NCBI GenBank assembly: GCA_002310195.1
Contig: DBYS01000006.1
Location: forward strand, 40,955-97,135
From: Bacteroidales bacterium UBA1180
GTDB lineage: Bacteria; Bacteroidota; Bacteroidia; Bacteroidales; Paludibacteraceae
Length of the DNA stretch: 56,181 bases
Direction: 5' to 3'
Shown here: piece by piece, positions 47,726 to 55,999 of the stretch
Layout: the number at the start of each line of letters is the position of its first letter
Position numbering within the stretch: position 1 is the first letter of the stretch
Notes under the pieces: model-generated
Told to the model about the DNA's origin: nothing
Databases searched by the model: none
What the model saw: the letters and a program-made list of their open reading frames with translations, nothing else
Made by a program: the position numbers and the translations under genes

Positions 47726-49792
47726 TTACTCGTCTTCGTCAACAGGTATAGGATTGCTGTCGTTGCCCGGCAATGTCAGTGTATCCACCGGTGCGGCAAA
47801 GTTATTGAGCGTGTCAGGCATCAGTGCTGTCGTGTCCGGCAGTACAGGTTCGCGCATCCTCAGGCATGCAATCGTACCGTCGGACGAGGCGACTACGACG
47901 TTCTTCCCCTCAATCGTACACGGCGTGGTGAGCAGACTGTTGCCAATCTTGTGCCGCCATTGGATCTCACCCGTCAGGGCATCGAGAGCGATGACGAGGC
48001 CGTTCTTCGTGGTGACGTACAGCGTTCCTTCGTTCTCAATGAGCTGGGTAGGCGCATGCTCGTAGCCGAAACCTGCATCGGTAGCCCAGAGCAGCGTGTC
48101 GGCCTTGAGGTTGATGGCGATGATCGTGTCGCGCATGGTCTTGGCGTAGAGGATCGTGTCCTTCATGCCCAGCGACTCGCGTACTGTCCAGCGGTTGGTG
48201 CGCATGCTTACGGTGCCGGAATCGGTGTTCAGTGCCGTGAGATAACGGTCAGGTGCAACGATATATACGCGCTTGCCGTCGGAGCAGGGAGTGACGGCTG
48301 CCGGCGAGAGCTTGCTGTTCGTCTTGCCGTTGTTCCAGCGCCAGAGGAGTTTGCCTTTGCGCTTGTCGAAGGCGTAGAAGTAACCGTCCCACGCTCCGAC
48401 ATACAGGTTGTTCTTATATACAAGCGGCCGTGCTATGCAATAGTTGCCAAAGCCGCGGTAGGTCCAAACCGGTGCGCCGCTCATGAGTTTGAGGGCGTAG
48501 AAACAACTGTCCGAACTGCCGACATATACGTTCTGTCCGTCGATCGTCACCGAGCCGGTAACAGGCTTGCCGAGTTTCTGGCGCCATAGCGGTTTGCCGG
48601 TCTCAACCGACAAGCAATATACCGTGCCGTTGGCGCTGGCAAAGACTACTCGTCCGTCCTTGACATCCGCCGACCCAATGATACGTGCGGTGGTCTTGTA
48701 ACGCCAGAGGATCTTGCCGTTTGTCATATCGAAGGCGTAGAACGTGCCGTTGTCGTCGCCTACATAGATACGTCCGTAGTGCTCAACCGGCGTGGCGTAG
48801 AAGCTCACGGGCAACTGGCGCTCCCATACGTGGACAACCAGCGAATCGCTATCGTTGACGGCGTACGAGGGGAGCAAGGTGGTGTCGGGGGCTGCGAACT
48901 GCCGGCGTGTGAGCGGCAAGCTGAGCCATTGTGTGGTTGTGGCCTCTCCGGCAATGAGCTTGGTCGCACCATCCACCGTCTCGCGGCTGACAGGTATAGC
49001 CCGTTCGCTGAAGCGGATAGTGCTGCCGTCAACCTCAACGAGCGTGTAACCGGCTATGTTGTTGTCGGGCAGCGATGTGCGGCAGAGCACATTGTCGATA
49101 CCATCCACTGTGAGATGCTTGTTCTCGTGATGATGGCCGCCGATGATCACCTGCGTATTGTACTCGCGAAGGATACCGGTCATGTTGTACCAGTTGTCCA
49201 CATCGCCGTTCTGCAGCGGGTAGTGTGTGATCAGGAACGTGGGCTGCGAACCCAACGAGTCAAGCCACTGGCGTGCCCAAAGCGTGTCGGCCGGAGAGAT
49301 GTGGCCCTCCGACATGCGCATGATCGGGCCGCTGTTCATGCCGAGGAAGAGCATGCCTTGGATGTTCTGCGCAAAACGTACGGAGTCGCACACTGCCTTC
49401 AGGTCTTGCAGCGCCGAGCGGCTCCATGTAGTCTCATGGTTGCCCGACGTCACATAGTACGGCAGCTCCGTGGCATCCAGCAACTGTCGTACGCTGACCA
49501 GAGCCAGCGAGTCGCCGTTCTCAGTCATGTCACCGGCATGCAGGATAAAGTCCACCTGTTGGCGGCGGATATCCTCCGTACACAATGCCAACGCTTGCAA
49601 AGCCTCACCCTGCACCTCGCGGGGAATGAGGATCAGTGTGTCGCGCAGTGTGGCGGTGTCCTGCGTCACGAGACTGTCGTACACTGTCTCCGGCGCACTG
49701 ACGTGCGTGTCGGTCAGCACAGCGAACCGTACAGGTGCGGCTGACAGGGAAAGGGATAACAAACCGGCTGCGAATAAGTAGAGTTGTTTCAT
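47726..49792 (-). CDS. Secreted metallophosphoesterase fused to a PQQ-type beta-propeller
   Basis: A 688-residue protein with a signal peptide (about 1-19, ending LSAAP). Residues 20-290 are a calcineurin-like phosphoesterase: LTDTHV (D-x-H), HAGDMTENGD, SGNHETTW, THYP, and GGHHHENK. From about 350 on come repeated blades with YVGDDNGTFYAFDMTNGKILWRYK, VYCLSVETGKPLWRQK, FYAFDKRKGKLLWRW and similar, the tryptophan-docking pattern of PQQ-like propellers. The propeller probably serves binding rather than PQQ catalysis. The start is 49792, because 72 codons upstream overlap dnaX and lack a signal peptide. It starts 2 nt after dnaX. Confidence 0.87.
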   Translation of the reverse strand: MKQLYLFAAGLLSLSLSAAPVRFAVLTDTHVSAPETVYDSLVTQDTATLRDTLILIPREVQGEALQALALCTEDIRRQQVDFILHAGDMTENGDSLALVSVRQLLDATELPYYVTSGNHETTWSRSALQDLKAVCDSVRFAQNIQGMLFLGMNSGPIMRMSEGHISPADTLWARQWLDSLGSQPTFLITHYPLQNGDVDNWYNMTGILREYNTQVIIGGHHHENKHLTVDGIDNVLCRTSLPDNNIAGYTLVEVDGSTIRFSERAIPVSRETVDGATKLIAGEATTTQWLSLPLTRRQFAAPDTTLLPSYAVNDSDSLVVHVWERQLPVSFYATPVEHYGRIYVGDDNGTFYAFDMTNGKILWRYKTTARIIGSADVKDGRVVFASANGTVYCLSVETGKPLWRQKLGKPVTGSVTIDGQNVYVGSSDSCFYALKLMSGAPVWTYRGFGNYCIARPLVYKNNLYVGAWDGYFYAFDKRKGKLLWRWNNGKTNSKLSPAAVTPCSDGKRVYIVAPDRYLTALNTDSGTVSMRTNRWTVRESLGMKDTILYAKTMRDTIIAINLKADTLLWATDAGFGYEHAPTQLIENEGTLYVTTKNGLVIALDALTGEIQWRHKIGNSLLTTPCTIEGKNVVVASSDGTIACLRMREPVLPDTTALMPDTLNNFAAPVDTLTLPGNDSNPIPVDEDE

Positions 49793-49794
49793 TA

Positions 49795-51564
49795 TTATTC
49801 TAATAACATGTTGAATTGTTTCTTGAACTCGGTGAGATAGGGGTTCTGCTCTTGCAGAACGCGGTACTTCTCCTCGGATGTATATGCACGGCGTGACACA
49901 GCGTTCTCCGCCACTACGGTGCGGATCAGCAGATTGTCGTTCTGCAGGGCATCGCGAAGAATACTGAGTATCTGTCTGCCGAACTTCTTGTACTCTTCCT
50001 CCTGCCACGGGTTGACGAAGGTCACTTGTGCCGTATGGTCGTCAATGAGGGTCGGCCGATGCGCATCAAGCATCGCCACGAGGCGCTGTTCTTTCTTGAA
50101 CGCCGTTTTCAGACCAACCCACGCGCCGCTAAGTTGGTCTGCCGTAAAAGGGCTGTTGCGTTTGTCGCCGACATTGGCTGTCGCAGGTGCCCCACTGCCT
50201 ATCGGTTGTGAGGATTCAGCAGGTTGTTGTACTCCAGCATTCGGCACGACACCTATCGTCGGTATTGTCGGTATGTTGGGTATACTCGGCATAGCCGGTG
50301 CCGGCTTCGATTGAGCCGGTTGGGCTTTCGGAGCGGGTGCAGGTTTCGGCTGTTCGGCCTTGGGCTGCGGAGCGGGTTGGGGTGTAGCGCTCAGCGCGGC
50401 GCTCAGCGCGGCGCTTGGTGCCGCACTTTGTACCGCAATCGGCTGCACGACTGGCGCTTGCTGCGACTGGGCGAGTTGCGACAGACGGATGAGCATTAAC
50501 TCGACCGTCAGACGTTTGTTCTTCGATGTGCGGTACGCCGTTTCGGCATCGACAATCACATCCAGCGCTCTGTATATCCACACGGCCGGTGTGTAAGCGG
50601 CTTGCTGCTTGTAGTGCTGACGGATGGCGTCACTGGTCTCAATCAGTTGTATGGTGGCCGCGTCATGCGATACGAGTACGTCTCTCAGGTGTTTGGCGAG
50701 GGCACTGACGAAGTTGCCGGCATCGAAGCCTTTGCCGAGCACCTCGTCCAGCAGGAGCAATGCACCCTTGACGTCGCCTTGAAGCGTCATGTCGGTCAAA
50801 CGGAAGTAATACTCCGTATCCAGCACGTTCAGTACCTCGATAGCGCGCTCGTAGGTAATCGTGTCGCCACAGAACGCTACGAGCTGGTCGAAGATGCTCA
50901 GCGCGTCACGCATGCCGCCGTCGGCTTTCTGCGCCACTACGTTCAGCGCATCCTCGCTTGCCGTGATACCTTCCTGTGCGGCTACGTACTGCAGGTGACC
51001 GATGATGTCTGCTACGGTGATGCGTTGGAAGTCATACACCTGACAACGACTCAATATAGTCGGCAGCACCTTGTGCTTCTCCGTGGTGGCAAGGATGAAG
51101 ATAGCGTATGATGGCGGCTCCTCCAGGGTCTTCAGCAGGGCATTGAACGCACCGGCAGAGAGCATGTGCACCTCGTCGATGATATATACGCTGTACTTGC
51201 CGATCTGCGGCGGTATACGCACCTGGTCAATCAGGTTGCGGATATCATCGACACTGTTGTTCGACGCTGCATCGAGTTCGTGGATATTGAACGAACGCTG
51301 CTCGTTGAATGCCGTACATGACTCGCACTGGTTGCACGCATCATGACCGGCTGTCGGATTCAGACAGTTGATGGTCTTGGCGAAGATTCGCGCGCAGGTA
51401 GTCTTGCCTACGCCTCTTGGTCCGCAGAACAGATACGAGTGCGCCAACTTGCCCTGACGGATGGAGTTCCGCAAGGTTTCGGTGAGGGCATGCTGCCCGA
51501 CTACGCTCTCGAATGTGCTCGGACGATACTTACGTGCTGAAACGATATATCTGTTGTTTTCCAT
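49795..51564 (-). CDS. dnaX: DNA polymerase III subunit gamma/tau
   Basis: A 589-residue clamp-loader ATPase. Features: KYRPSTFESVVGQ (13-25), Walker A CGPRGVGKTT (about 48-57), and the zinc-binding cysteines CLNPTAGHDACNQCESC. Walker B is IIDEVHMLS and the sensor FILATTEKHK. The domain III collar follows, then a Pro/Ala-rich linker (380-470, with tandem SAALSA coding repeats near 50390-50415). A conserved C-terminal part (500-589) completes the tau-like protein. No frameshift signal for a short gamma form was identified. It is transcribed from 51692-51723 through a leader that carries element C. Confidence 0.95.
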   Translation of the reverse strand: MENNRYIVSARKYRPSTFESVVGQHALTETLRNSIRQGKLAHSYLFCGPRGVGKTTCARIFAKTINCLNPTAGHDACNQCESCTAFNEQRSFNIHELDAASNNSVDDIRNLIDQVRIPPQIGKYSVYIIDEVHMLSAGAFNALLKTLEEPPSYAIFILATTEKHKVLPTILSRCQVYDFQRITVADIIGHLQYVAAQEGITASEDALNVVAQKADGGMRDALSIFDQLVAFCGDTITYERAIEVLNVLDTEYYFRLTDMTLQGDVKGALLLLDEVLGKGFDAGNFVSALAKHLRDVLVSHDAATIQLIETSDAIRQHYKQQAAYTPAVWIYRALDVIVDAETAYRTSKNKRLTVELMLIRLSQLAQSQQAPVVQPIAVQSAAPSAALSAALSATPQPAPQPKAEQPKPAPAPKAQPAQSKPAPAMPSIPNIPTIPTIGVVPNAGVQQPAESSQPIGSGAPATANVGDKRNSPFTADQLSGAWVGLKTAFKKEQRLVAMLDAHRPTLIDDHTAQVTFVNPWQEEEYKKFGRQILSILRDALQNDNLLIRTVVAENAVSRRAYTSEEKYRVLQEQNPYLTEFKKQFNMLLE

Positions 51565-51580
51565 ACTTTTGTTTTTAGGG

Positions 51581-51690
51581 GCCCCCGACGTAAACTAAGC
51601 CGCAGGCTGTTTGCGGTGGGGAGAAGCCGAGGCACGCGTCGCTTTTATGCCGCTCGCGGCATTTGTGCGACTGCGTTGCCAAAGGCGTGT
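51581..51690. repeat. Structured intergenic element, copy C (dnaX leader)
   Basis: Plus-strand reading: hairpin 2 is CCCC...GGGG (51583-51621), with a different inner stem (CGTAAAC/GTTTGCG and AGCC-gca-GGCT). The linker GGGGAGAAGCCGAGG follows. Domain 1 pairs GGCA-CGC-GTCGC (51631-51642) with GCGAC-t-GCG-t-TGCC (51667-51680), and the inner hairpin is ATGCCG/CGGCAT (51647-51662). The bulge pattern equals copies A and B despite different stem sequences. Confidence 0.82.
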
Positions 51691-51691
51691 G

Positions 51692-51723
51692 CAAAGATAC
51701 AAAAAAAAATCCACATTTGCAAG
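51692..51723 (-). promoter_or_regulatory. Promoter of the dnaX-gcvT block
   Basis: On the leftward strand CTTG (51720-51723, one change from TTTG), 20-nt spacer, TATCTTTG (51692-51699). The leader to ATG 51564 is about 121 nt and consists almost entirely of element C. Confidence 0.83.
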
Positions 51724-51777
51724 AGATTTTAGAGATTTTTTTGCAGAATGTGGATTTTTCTATGTTTCGTTGGCTGT

Positions 51778-52614
51778 TTAGAACCATCCGAGGCGTCTGA
51801 TCAGTCGCAGCATACAGGTAGGTATGAGCAGGATTATTCCGCATAGCAGATGCCAGAATACTGCCGGAACGGTAACCTTGCTGCGGCCGTGGAACATGGC
51901 GCGCAATCCGCGTCGGGCAAGAGTTTCGGGACTGACAATGATACCCAGGCACTTGCCCGCCTTGGTGACCCAGGGTTTGATATTGAACAGCCCTGTGTCC
52001 ACTGCCCCCGGACTGACGTTCGTCACTTTGACTCCGTACTTCCGCAGTTCGATATGCAGCGCGCGGGTGTAGTGGGCGAGAAATGCTTTCGTGCCTCCGT
52101 AGGTGCCCAGACGCTGCGCAGCCATCTTGCTCGTCACCGAGCACACGTTCAGGATATACCCGTTTGCATGGTTTCCGCATGGCTGATTGGGTGTCGAGCC
52201 TCTCGACCGCATGTCCTGCCCGAACAGATAGCACAGCATCGCAGGGGTGTACATGTGCAGGTTCATGATCAGCGAGGTGAATGCTTCGCTGTCGTCCAGG
52301 ATATCTTTGTCGTGATACACACCTGCATTGTTTACCAGTATCTCTACCGGCCAATCCTGTGCGTGGCAGTAATCGTAGAGTTCGCGTGCAGCAGTTTGTT
52401 TGCCTAGATCGCGTACAAGACTGTGAACGGTCACGCCGTACTTCTCGCTCAGCTGCTTGGCGCAGTCGGCAATCTTTTCCTCGTTGCTCACGATGATCAG
52501 CGGATAGCCTTTCTCGGCCAGCTGTCGTGCAAACTCCAGTCCTATACCGCTGCTCGCACCGGTCACCAATGCAAAACCGTTTATCATTTTATGATTCATT
52601 CCGTCTTTTGCCAT
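51778..52614 (-). CDS. Short-chain dehydrogenase/reductase
   Basis: A 278-residue NAD(P)-dependent oxidoreductase of the classical SDR type. The cofactor motif is TGASSGIGLE (near residue 18), the NAG motif is NNAGVYHD, and the catalytic Tyr and Lys are in TYGGTKAF (YxxxK), with a Ser upstream in NVCSVTSK. The C-terminus (about 250-278) is hydrophobic then basic, possibly membrane-bound. The DltE/YqjQ-like SDRs share this layout; the substrate is unknown. It is the last gene of the leftward block from 55735, 8 nt after the sugar transferase. Confidence 0.9.
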   Translation of the reverse strand: MAKDGMNHKMINGFALVTGASSGIGLEFARQLAEKGYPLIIVSNEEKIADCAKQLSEKYGVTVHSLVRDLGKQTAARELYDYCHAQDWPVEILVNNAGVYHDKDILDDSEAFTSLIMNLHMYTPAMLCYLFGQDMRSRGSTPNQPCGNHANGYILNVCSVTSKMAAQRLGTYGGTKAFLAHYTRALHIELRKYGVKVTNVSPGAVDTGLFNIKPWVTKAGKCLGIIVSPETLARRGLRAMFHGRSKVTVPAVFWHLLCGIILLIPTCMLRLIRRLGWF

Positions 52615-52622
52615 TTTGTTGT

Positions 52623-54140
52623 TTACGCACTGTGCATCTTGGTGAATAGGATAGAGTACATTGTCTTGAAGAAGTACTTTGTATCCGTGGCAATCGGGTG
52701 CTTCAGATACTCATCCAGATACTTCTCTTCGCTGGCAAACAGTTCGTCGAAGGTCTCAGGATGATCGATATAGAACGGCGGAATCAATCCGGGTTTGCAC
52801 CGTATGCGCTTCTCTTGCAACTCCTCCGGGTACTTGTTGAACATCGCTTGCGACAGCGGCCGTACGCCTACGAGCTTTACGTCGCCTTTCAGCCAGTTGA
52901 ACAGCATCGGCAGCTCATCCAGCCAATACTTGCGCATCACGCGTCCCCACGACGATATACGCCAGTCGCCTTTCGCTTTGTCGGCAATATCCATGCCGCC
53001 GCGTTCGTCGAACACTACATCCTGGATATACTCGGCGTACGGATGCATGGTGCGGAACTTGTAGAAGAACAGAATCTCGCCGTTCTTGCATATACGCGGC
53101 AACTTAATCAGCGGTCCGTAGAGCTTGATCTGTTCCTGTGGGTAGGGCTGCATCTTGCGGTGTGCGAACACGTATTCGATATGTCCCATCGGCACCACTT
53201 CGTCCACTTCGAAGCCGCAGTAGTACAACCGTCCGAACACCTCGGTCTTTGACAGCATTCGTTTCCGGCCCTTCGTCAGGTCGTAATACAATCGCGAGGA
53301 TAGTGCCAGGCGCGGCACGACGCGTTTGTGCCAGAAGTAGAAGAAGTATACGATCCAGTTCACCGGTTTGACGTACTTGTTCAGGATCTTCTGCTTCATG
53401 TACTCCTGTGGCCGGTAGCAGCACACGTAACGGCCACCGTCCGGCAACTTCTGATTGACGATGCAGAACCTCCGGTTGATACCTTTGGCATCGTTCAGTA
53501 GCGTCAGGTCAACCAGAGTCTTGTACTGGTAATCGGGGATCTGCAGAAAACTGAACCGGTCTCTGTTGGCCACGATCTTCGTCTGACGGGAATCAAGATT
53601 GGCTTTCTCGAGCAGCATCTGGTAATCCTCTTCCGTGGTGATCGATAGTACGGACTGGTGTATGGCTTCCATCGATTGTTCCGAACGGGGTTCGTCGCGA
53701 CGAAGAACCTTAGCCTTCGTGCGCTTTTCAATCTCCATGGCAGGCACGTCCATGTTCTGGGCGTACTTCCAGTAGTGCTTGGCAATGATGCATAGGGCGT
53801 TGATCATTGCTACGATGGCAATCATCCAGCCTGCTACGGCAGGTGAGAGGTTGAACAGCGCCAGCATATCGCGCTCTACCCAGAACACCACGATGAACTC
53901 TATCATTGCCGGTACGAACATGCCGAGCATCTCTTGCCACAGCCACATCCGTTTATACGAACGGTGGTACTTGCCGGTGATTAGTCCGAGCAAGATCCAC
54001 AGAACCATCATCGCCAGGAATAGCCACACATACACCAGGATAGCCGCCTTGTCAGCCGCTACACGCCACAATATACAGAGCAATCCGGAGATTACCCATA
54101 TATTGATGTCAGTCAATATGCGTTGCAGAACGGATTTCAT
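52623..54140 (-). CDS. Bacterial sugar transferase (polyprenyl-phosphate glycosyl-1-phosphate transferase family)
   Basis: A 505-residue membrane enzyme of the kind that starts lipid-linked glycans by moving a sugar phosphate onto undecaprenyl phosphate. Four hydrophobic helices are found in the first 125 residues. The catalytic domain is at the C-terminus: FYKFRTMHPYAE (KFRTM), then SSWGRVMRKYWLDELPMLFNWLKGDVKLVGVRPL, with the key DELP and GVRP motifs, and KPGLIPP. The membrane-dipping helix with KR-x-x-D that usually precedes the GPxxF region is not obvious. The domain start reads YGPLIKLPRICKNGEI. Gap to the deacetylase-like gene is 3 nt. Confidence 0.87.
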   Translation of the reverse strand: MKSVLQRILTDINIWVISGLLCILWRVAADKAAILVYVWLFLAMMVLWILLGLITGKYHRSYKRMWLWQEMLGMFVPAMIEFIVVFWVERDMLALFNLSPAVAGWMIAIVAMINALCIIAKHYWKYAQNMDVPAMEIEKRTKAKVLRRDEPRSEQSMEAIHQSVLSITTEEDYQMLLEKANLDSRQTKIVANRDRFSFLQIPDYQYKTLVDLTLLNDAKGINRRFCIVNQKLPDGGRYVCCYRPQEYMKQKILNKYVKPVNWIVYFFYFWHKRVVPRLALSSRLYYDLTKGRKRMLSKTEVFGRLYYCGFEVDEVVPMGHIEYVFAHRKMQPYPQEQIKLYGPLIKLPRICKNGEILFFYKFRTMHPYAEYIQDVVFDERGGMDIADKAKGDWRISSWGRVMRKYWLDELPMLFNWLKGDVKLVGVRPLSQAMFNKYPEELQEKRIRCKPGLIPPFYIDHPETFDELFASEEKYLDEYLKHPIATDTKYFFKTMYSILFTKMHSA

Positions 54141-54143
54141 GCG

Positions 54144-54950
54144 TCAATCGCCTCGTTTGTAGCTCAATACGCCCTTGATCATGTTCTTGAAGTTCTGCTC
54201 AAACAACTCTTTCATCCATGCTCCCCACTTGTTAGTCCATCGCTGCGGATGAGTCGTGAACAGCACTGCCGGCAGACGGTGATCCTCCATGGCAATAACA
54301 ATCTCCCACGTGTAGTGGAAGGTCCAATAGTTGTTGATCCACCGCTGCTGCTGCTCGGGGATCTTATCGCGCAGACTGTACTGGAATCCGTCCCAGCAAC
54401 GGCCTGTATCGGTCAGGTAAACGACCTTGGAGAAATCTACGTCGTAATACGGTTCGCCTATGATCTGCAGGTCGTGGTAGTCGTACTTCTCCCACAATGC
54501 GCGACTATCGTATTTCGATGTCGGTGCGCCATGCATGCAACATGTGCGCACAGGGTAGAACTGCCGGAAGTACTCCAGCGCTTCCTTGAAATGTGCGTAG
54601 GCCTTCTCGTAATCCCCGCCGCAGAGCGACATATCTTCGTAGTGGTAGCCTATCTCATGTCCCAGGGCGGCGATCCGTTTGATGCACTCGGGGTTGTTGC
54701 TCTCCTTGCCGATACGGAAGTAGTACGAGGCTTTGATGCCCATCTGAGCCTCCAGCTCCGCCATTTCTACGGCGAACCACGGACGTTTGTCCACGTCGTG
54801 GCGCATGATCACATAGCGTTCGGGCAATGCCTTCCGCTCGCCAATGCCTTGCCTGATGGCGCAGTATTGCTCAACCGTCAGGCACTCATATTCGCCGGTC
54901 TCCAGCGATTTTAGCAGTTCCTTGTATGTGCGTAGTGTGAAATCCCGCAT
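54144..54950 (-). CDS. Polysaccharide-deacetylase-like protein
   Basis: From ATG 54950 the protein has 268 residues. A CE4/NodB-like start is visible: YVIMRHDVDKRPWFAVEMAELEAQMGIKASYYFRI, with the metal/catalytic Asp pair in RHDVD, and ALGHEIGYHYEDM carrying the metal His residues. Later parts (CMHGAPTSKYDSRALW, GRCWDGFQYSLRDK) are particular to this group. It likely removes acetyl groups from an envelope glycan sugar, although activity on another substrate is possible. No signal peptide is seen, so it acts in the cytoplasm. The ATG overlaps the S1/P1 nuclease stop by one base (TAATG). Confidence 0.82.
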   Translation of the reverse strand: MRDFTLRTYKELLKSLETGEYECLTVEQYCAIRQGIGERKALPERYVIMRHDVDKRPWFAVEMAELEAQMGIKASYYFRIGKESNNPECIKRIAALGHEIGYHYEDMSLCGGDYEKAYAHFKEALEYFRQFYPVRTCCMHGAPTSKYDSRALWEKYDYHDLQIIGEPYYDVDFSKVVYLTDTGRCWDGFQYSLRDKIPEQQQRWINNYWTFHYTWEIVIAMEDHRLPAVLFTTHPQRWTNKWGAWMKELFEQNFKNMIKGVLSYKRGD

Positions 54951-55735
54951 TAGTATATCTCTTCGAGCCACATGGCGAGCCGAACTCCGGCTTTGTACAG
55001 CTGCCACTCCATCGGCTGATGGAACTTGTATATATAGTGGTACGTATTTCCGTCGAAGGTCTGCTGGTACTCATAGATCTCTGCCGTTACATGGTAGTTC
55101 TCCAGCACCATCTCTGTCTCGGTTCTTTTTTCGATGTTCTTCTTCTCTGCACCGTACTTGTCGATCAGGAACTGCACATACTCGGTGTACGAATAGCCCT
55201 GCGAATCAATCAGTTTGCTGTCCCATACGGAGTGTAGGTTTGTGTGGCTGCCGAACCATTTCATCTTCACTTTGTTGCCTCCCGCATCGTCCAGATGTCC
55301 CATGTGCATCGGGCAGTAACGGTCACCGGCTATGTGTACAAGAAACACCAGCGCGTCGTGGTTGTTCGGGTCATTCTTCAGCAATACGCGGAGGCTGTCT
55401 GCTACCCGGAACATGCTGCCGCCTACTTTCGGGTAATCGGTCAGTGCCGCCACAACCTCCTCGTCCGTCATGCCACCGTCCAGATCCTGGTAGTGCCAGC
55501 CTTGCTTGTGCGACAGGGGATAGACAGTGTCACTCTTGATCTCGTCCGGCCAGTTGGCGGCATAGATCATTCCGTGCTTGCCCAGTACCTTATCTATCTT
55601 GTTGCGCGCGCCGGAACTGAGGTAGTGATAGGCCAACTCGGCAATGATCCGGTGACCTTCCTGACCCCAAGCCCAAAGGTTAGCAGGCATGAACATAAGC
55701 ATGCCGAACAGAACAGCGAAAAGTTGTCGTTTCAT
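54950..55735 (-). CDS. Secreted S1/P1-type nuclease
   Basis: A 261-residue zinc nuclease with signal peptide (about 1-22). The mature N-terminus begins WGQEGHR, where the first Trp and His bind zinc, as in P1 nuclease. Further zinc ligands are in NWPDEIKSD (Asp), HYQDL (His), FLVHIAGDRYCPMHMGH (His and Asp), and NLHSVWDSKLI (His/Asp). It should cut single-stranded DNA and RNA in the periplasm or outside. It is transcribed from the promoter at 55758-55789 and heads the block with deacetylase, sugar transferase and SDR. Confidence 0.93.
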   Translation of the reverse strand: MKRQLFAVLFGMLMFMPANLWAWGQEGHRIIAELAYHYLSSGARNKIDKVLGKHGMIYAANWPDEIKSDTVYPLSHKQGWHYQDLDGGMTDEEVVAALTDYPKVGGSMFRVADSLRVLLKNDPNNHDALVFLVHIAGDRYCPMHMGHLDDAGGNKVKMKWFGSHTNLHSVWDSKLIDSQGYSYTEYVQFLIDKYGAEKKNIEKRTETEMVLENYHVTAEIYEYQQTFDGNTYHYIYKFHQPMEWQLYKAGVRLAMWLEEIY

Positions 55736-55757
55736 AGCACTTTTACAATTTAGCCTG

Positions 55758-55789
55758 CAAATTTACAAAAAAAAAATAAATTATGCAAA
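55758..55789 (-). promoter_or_regulatory. Promoter of the S1/P1 nuclease block
   Basis: On the leftward strand TTTG (55786-55789), 20-nt spacer, TAAATTTG (55758-55765); the leader is about 15-20 nt. Confidence 0.84.
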
Positions 55790-55866
55790 TCATTTATGAA
55801 TTTTAGGCTATATTATGTGCATTTTTTCAATTCTTTGCGAAAACTGACGATTTTCTTTGAAAATAA

Positions 55867-55898
55867 TTTGGAAATTCAAAATAATTTTATTAACTTTG
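55867..55898 (+). promoter_or_regulatory. Promoter of ppdK
   Basis: TTTG (55867-55870), 20-nt spacer, TAACTTTG (55891-55898). The leader to ATG 56000 is about 95 nt and contains GCTGC/GCAGC complementarity and tandem AATAACATA words near 55962-55982. Confidence 0.85.
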
Positions 55899-55999
55899 CA
55901 ACCGCAAAGTGCGTGCTGCCTGTTATGTGCAGCCTTTCAGCCGTGCAACAAATGCGAGAAAAATAACATAAATAACATAAAATAAATCAGTTAAATCTC

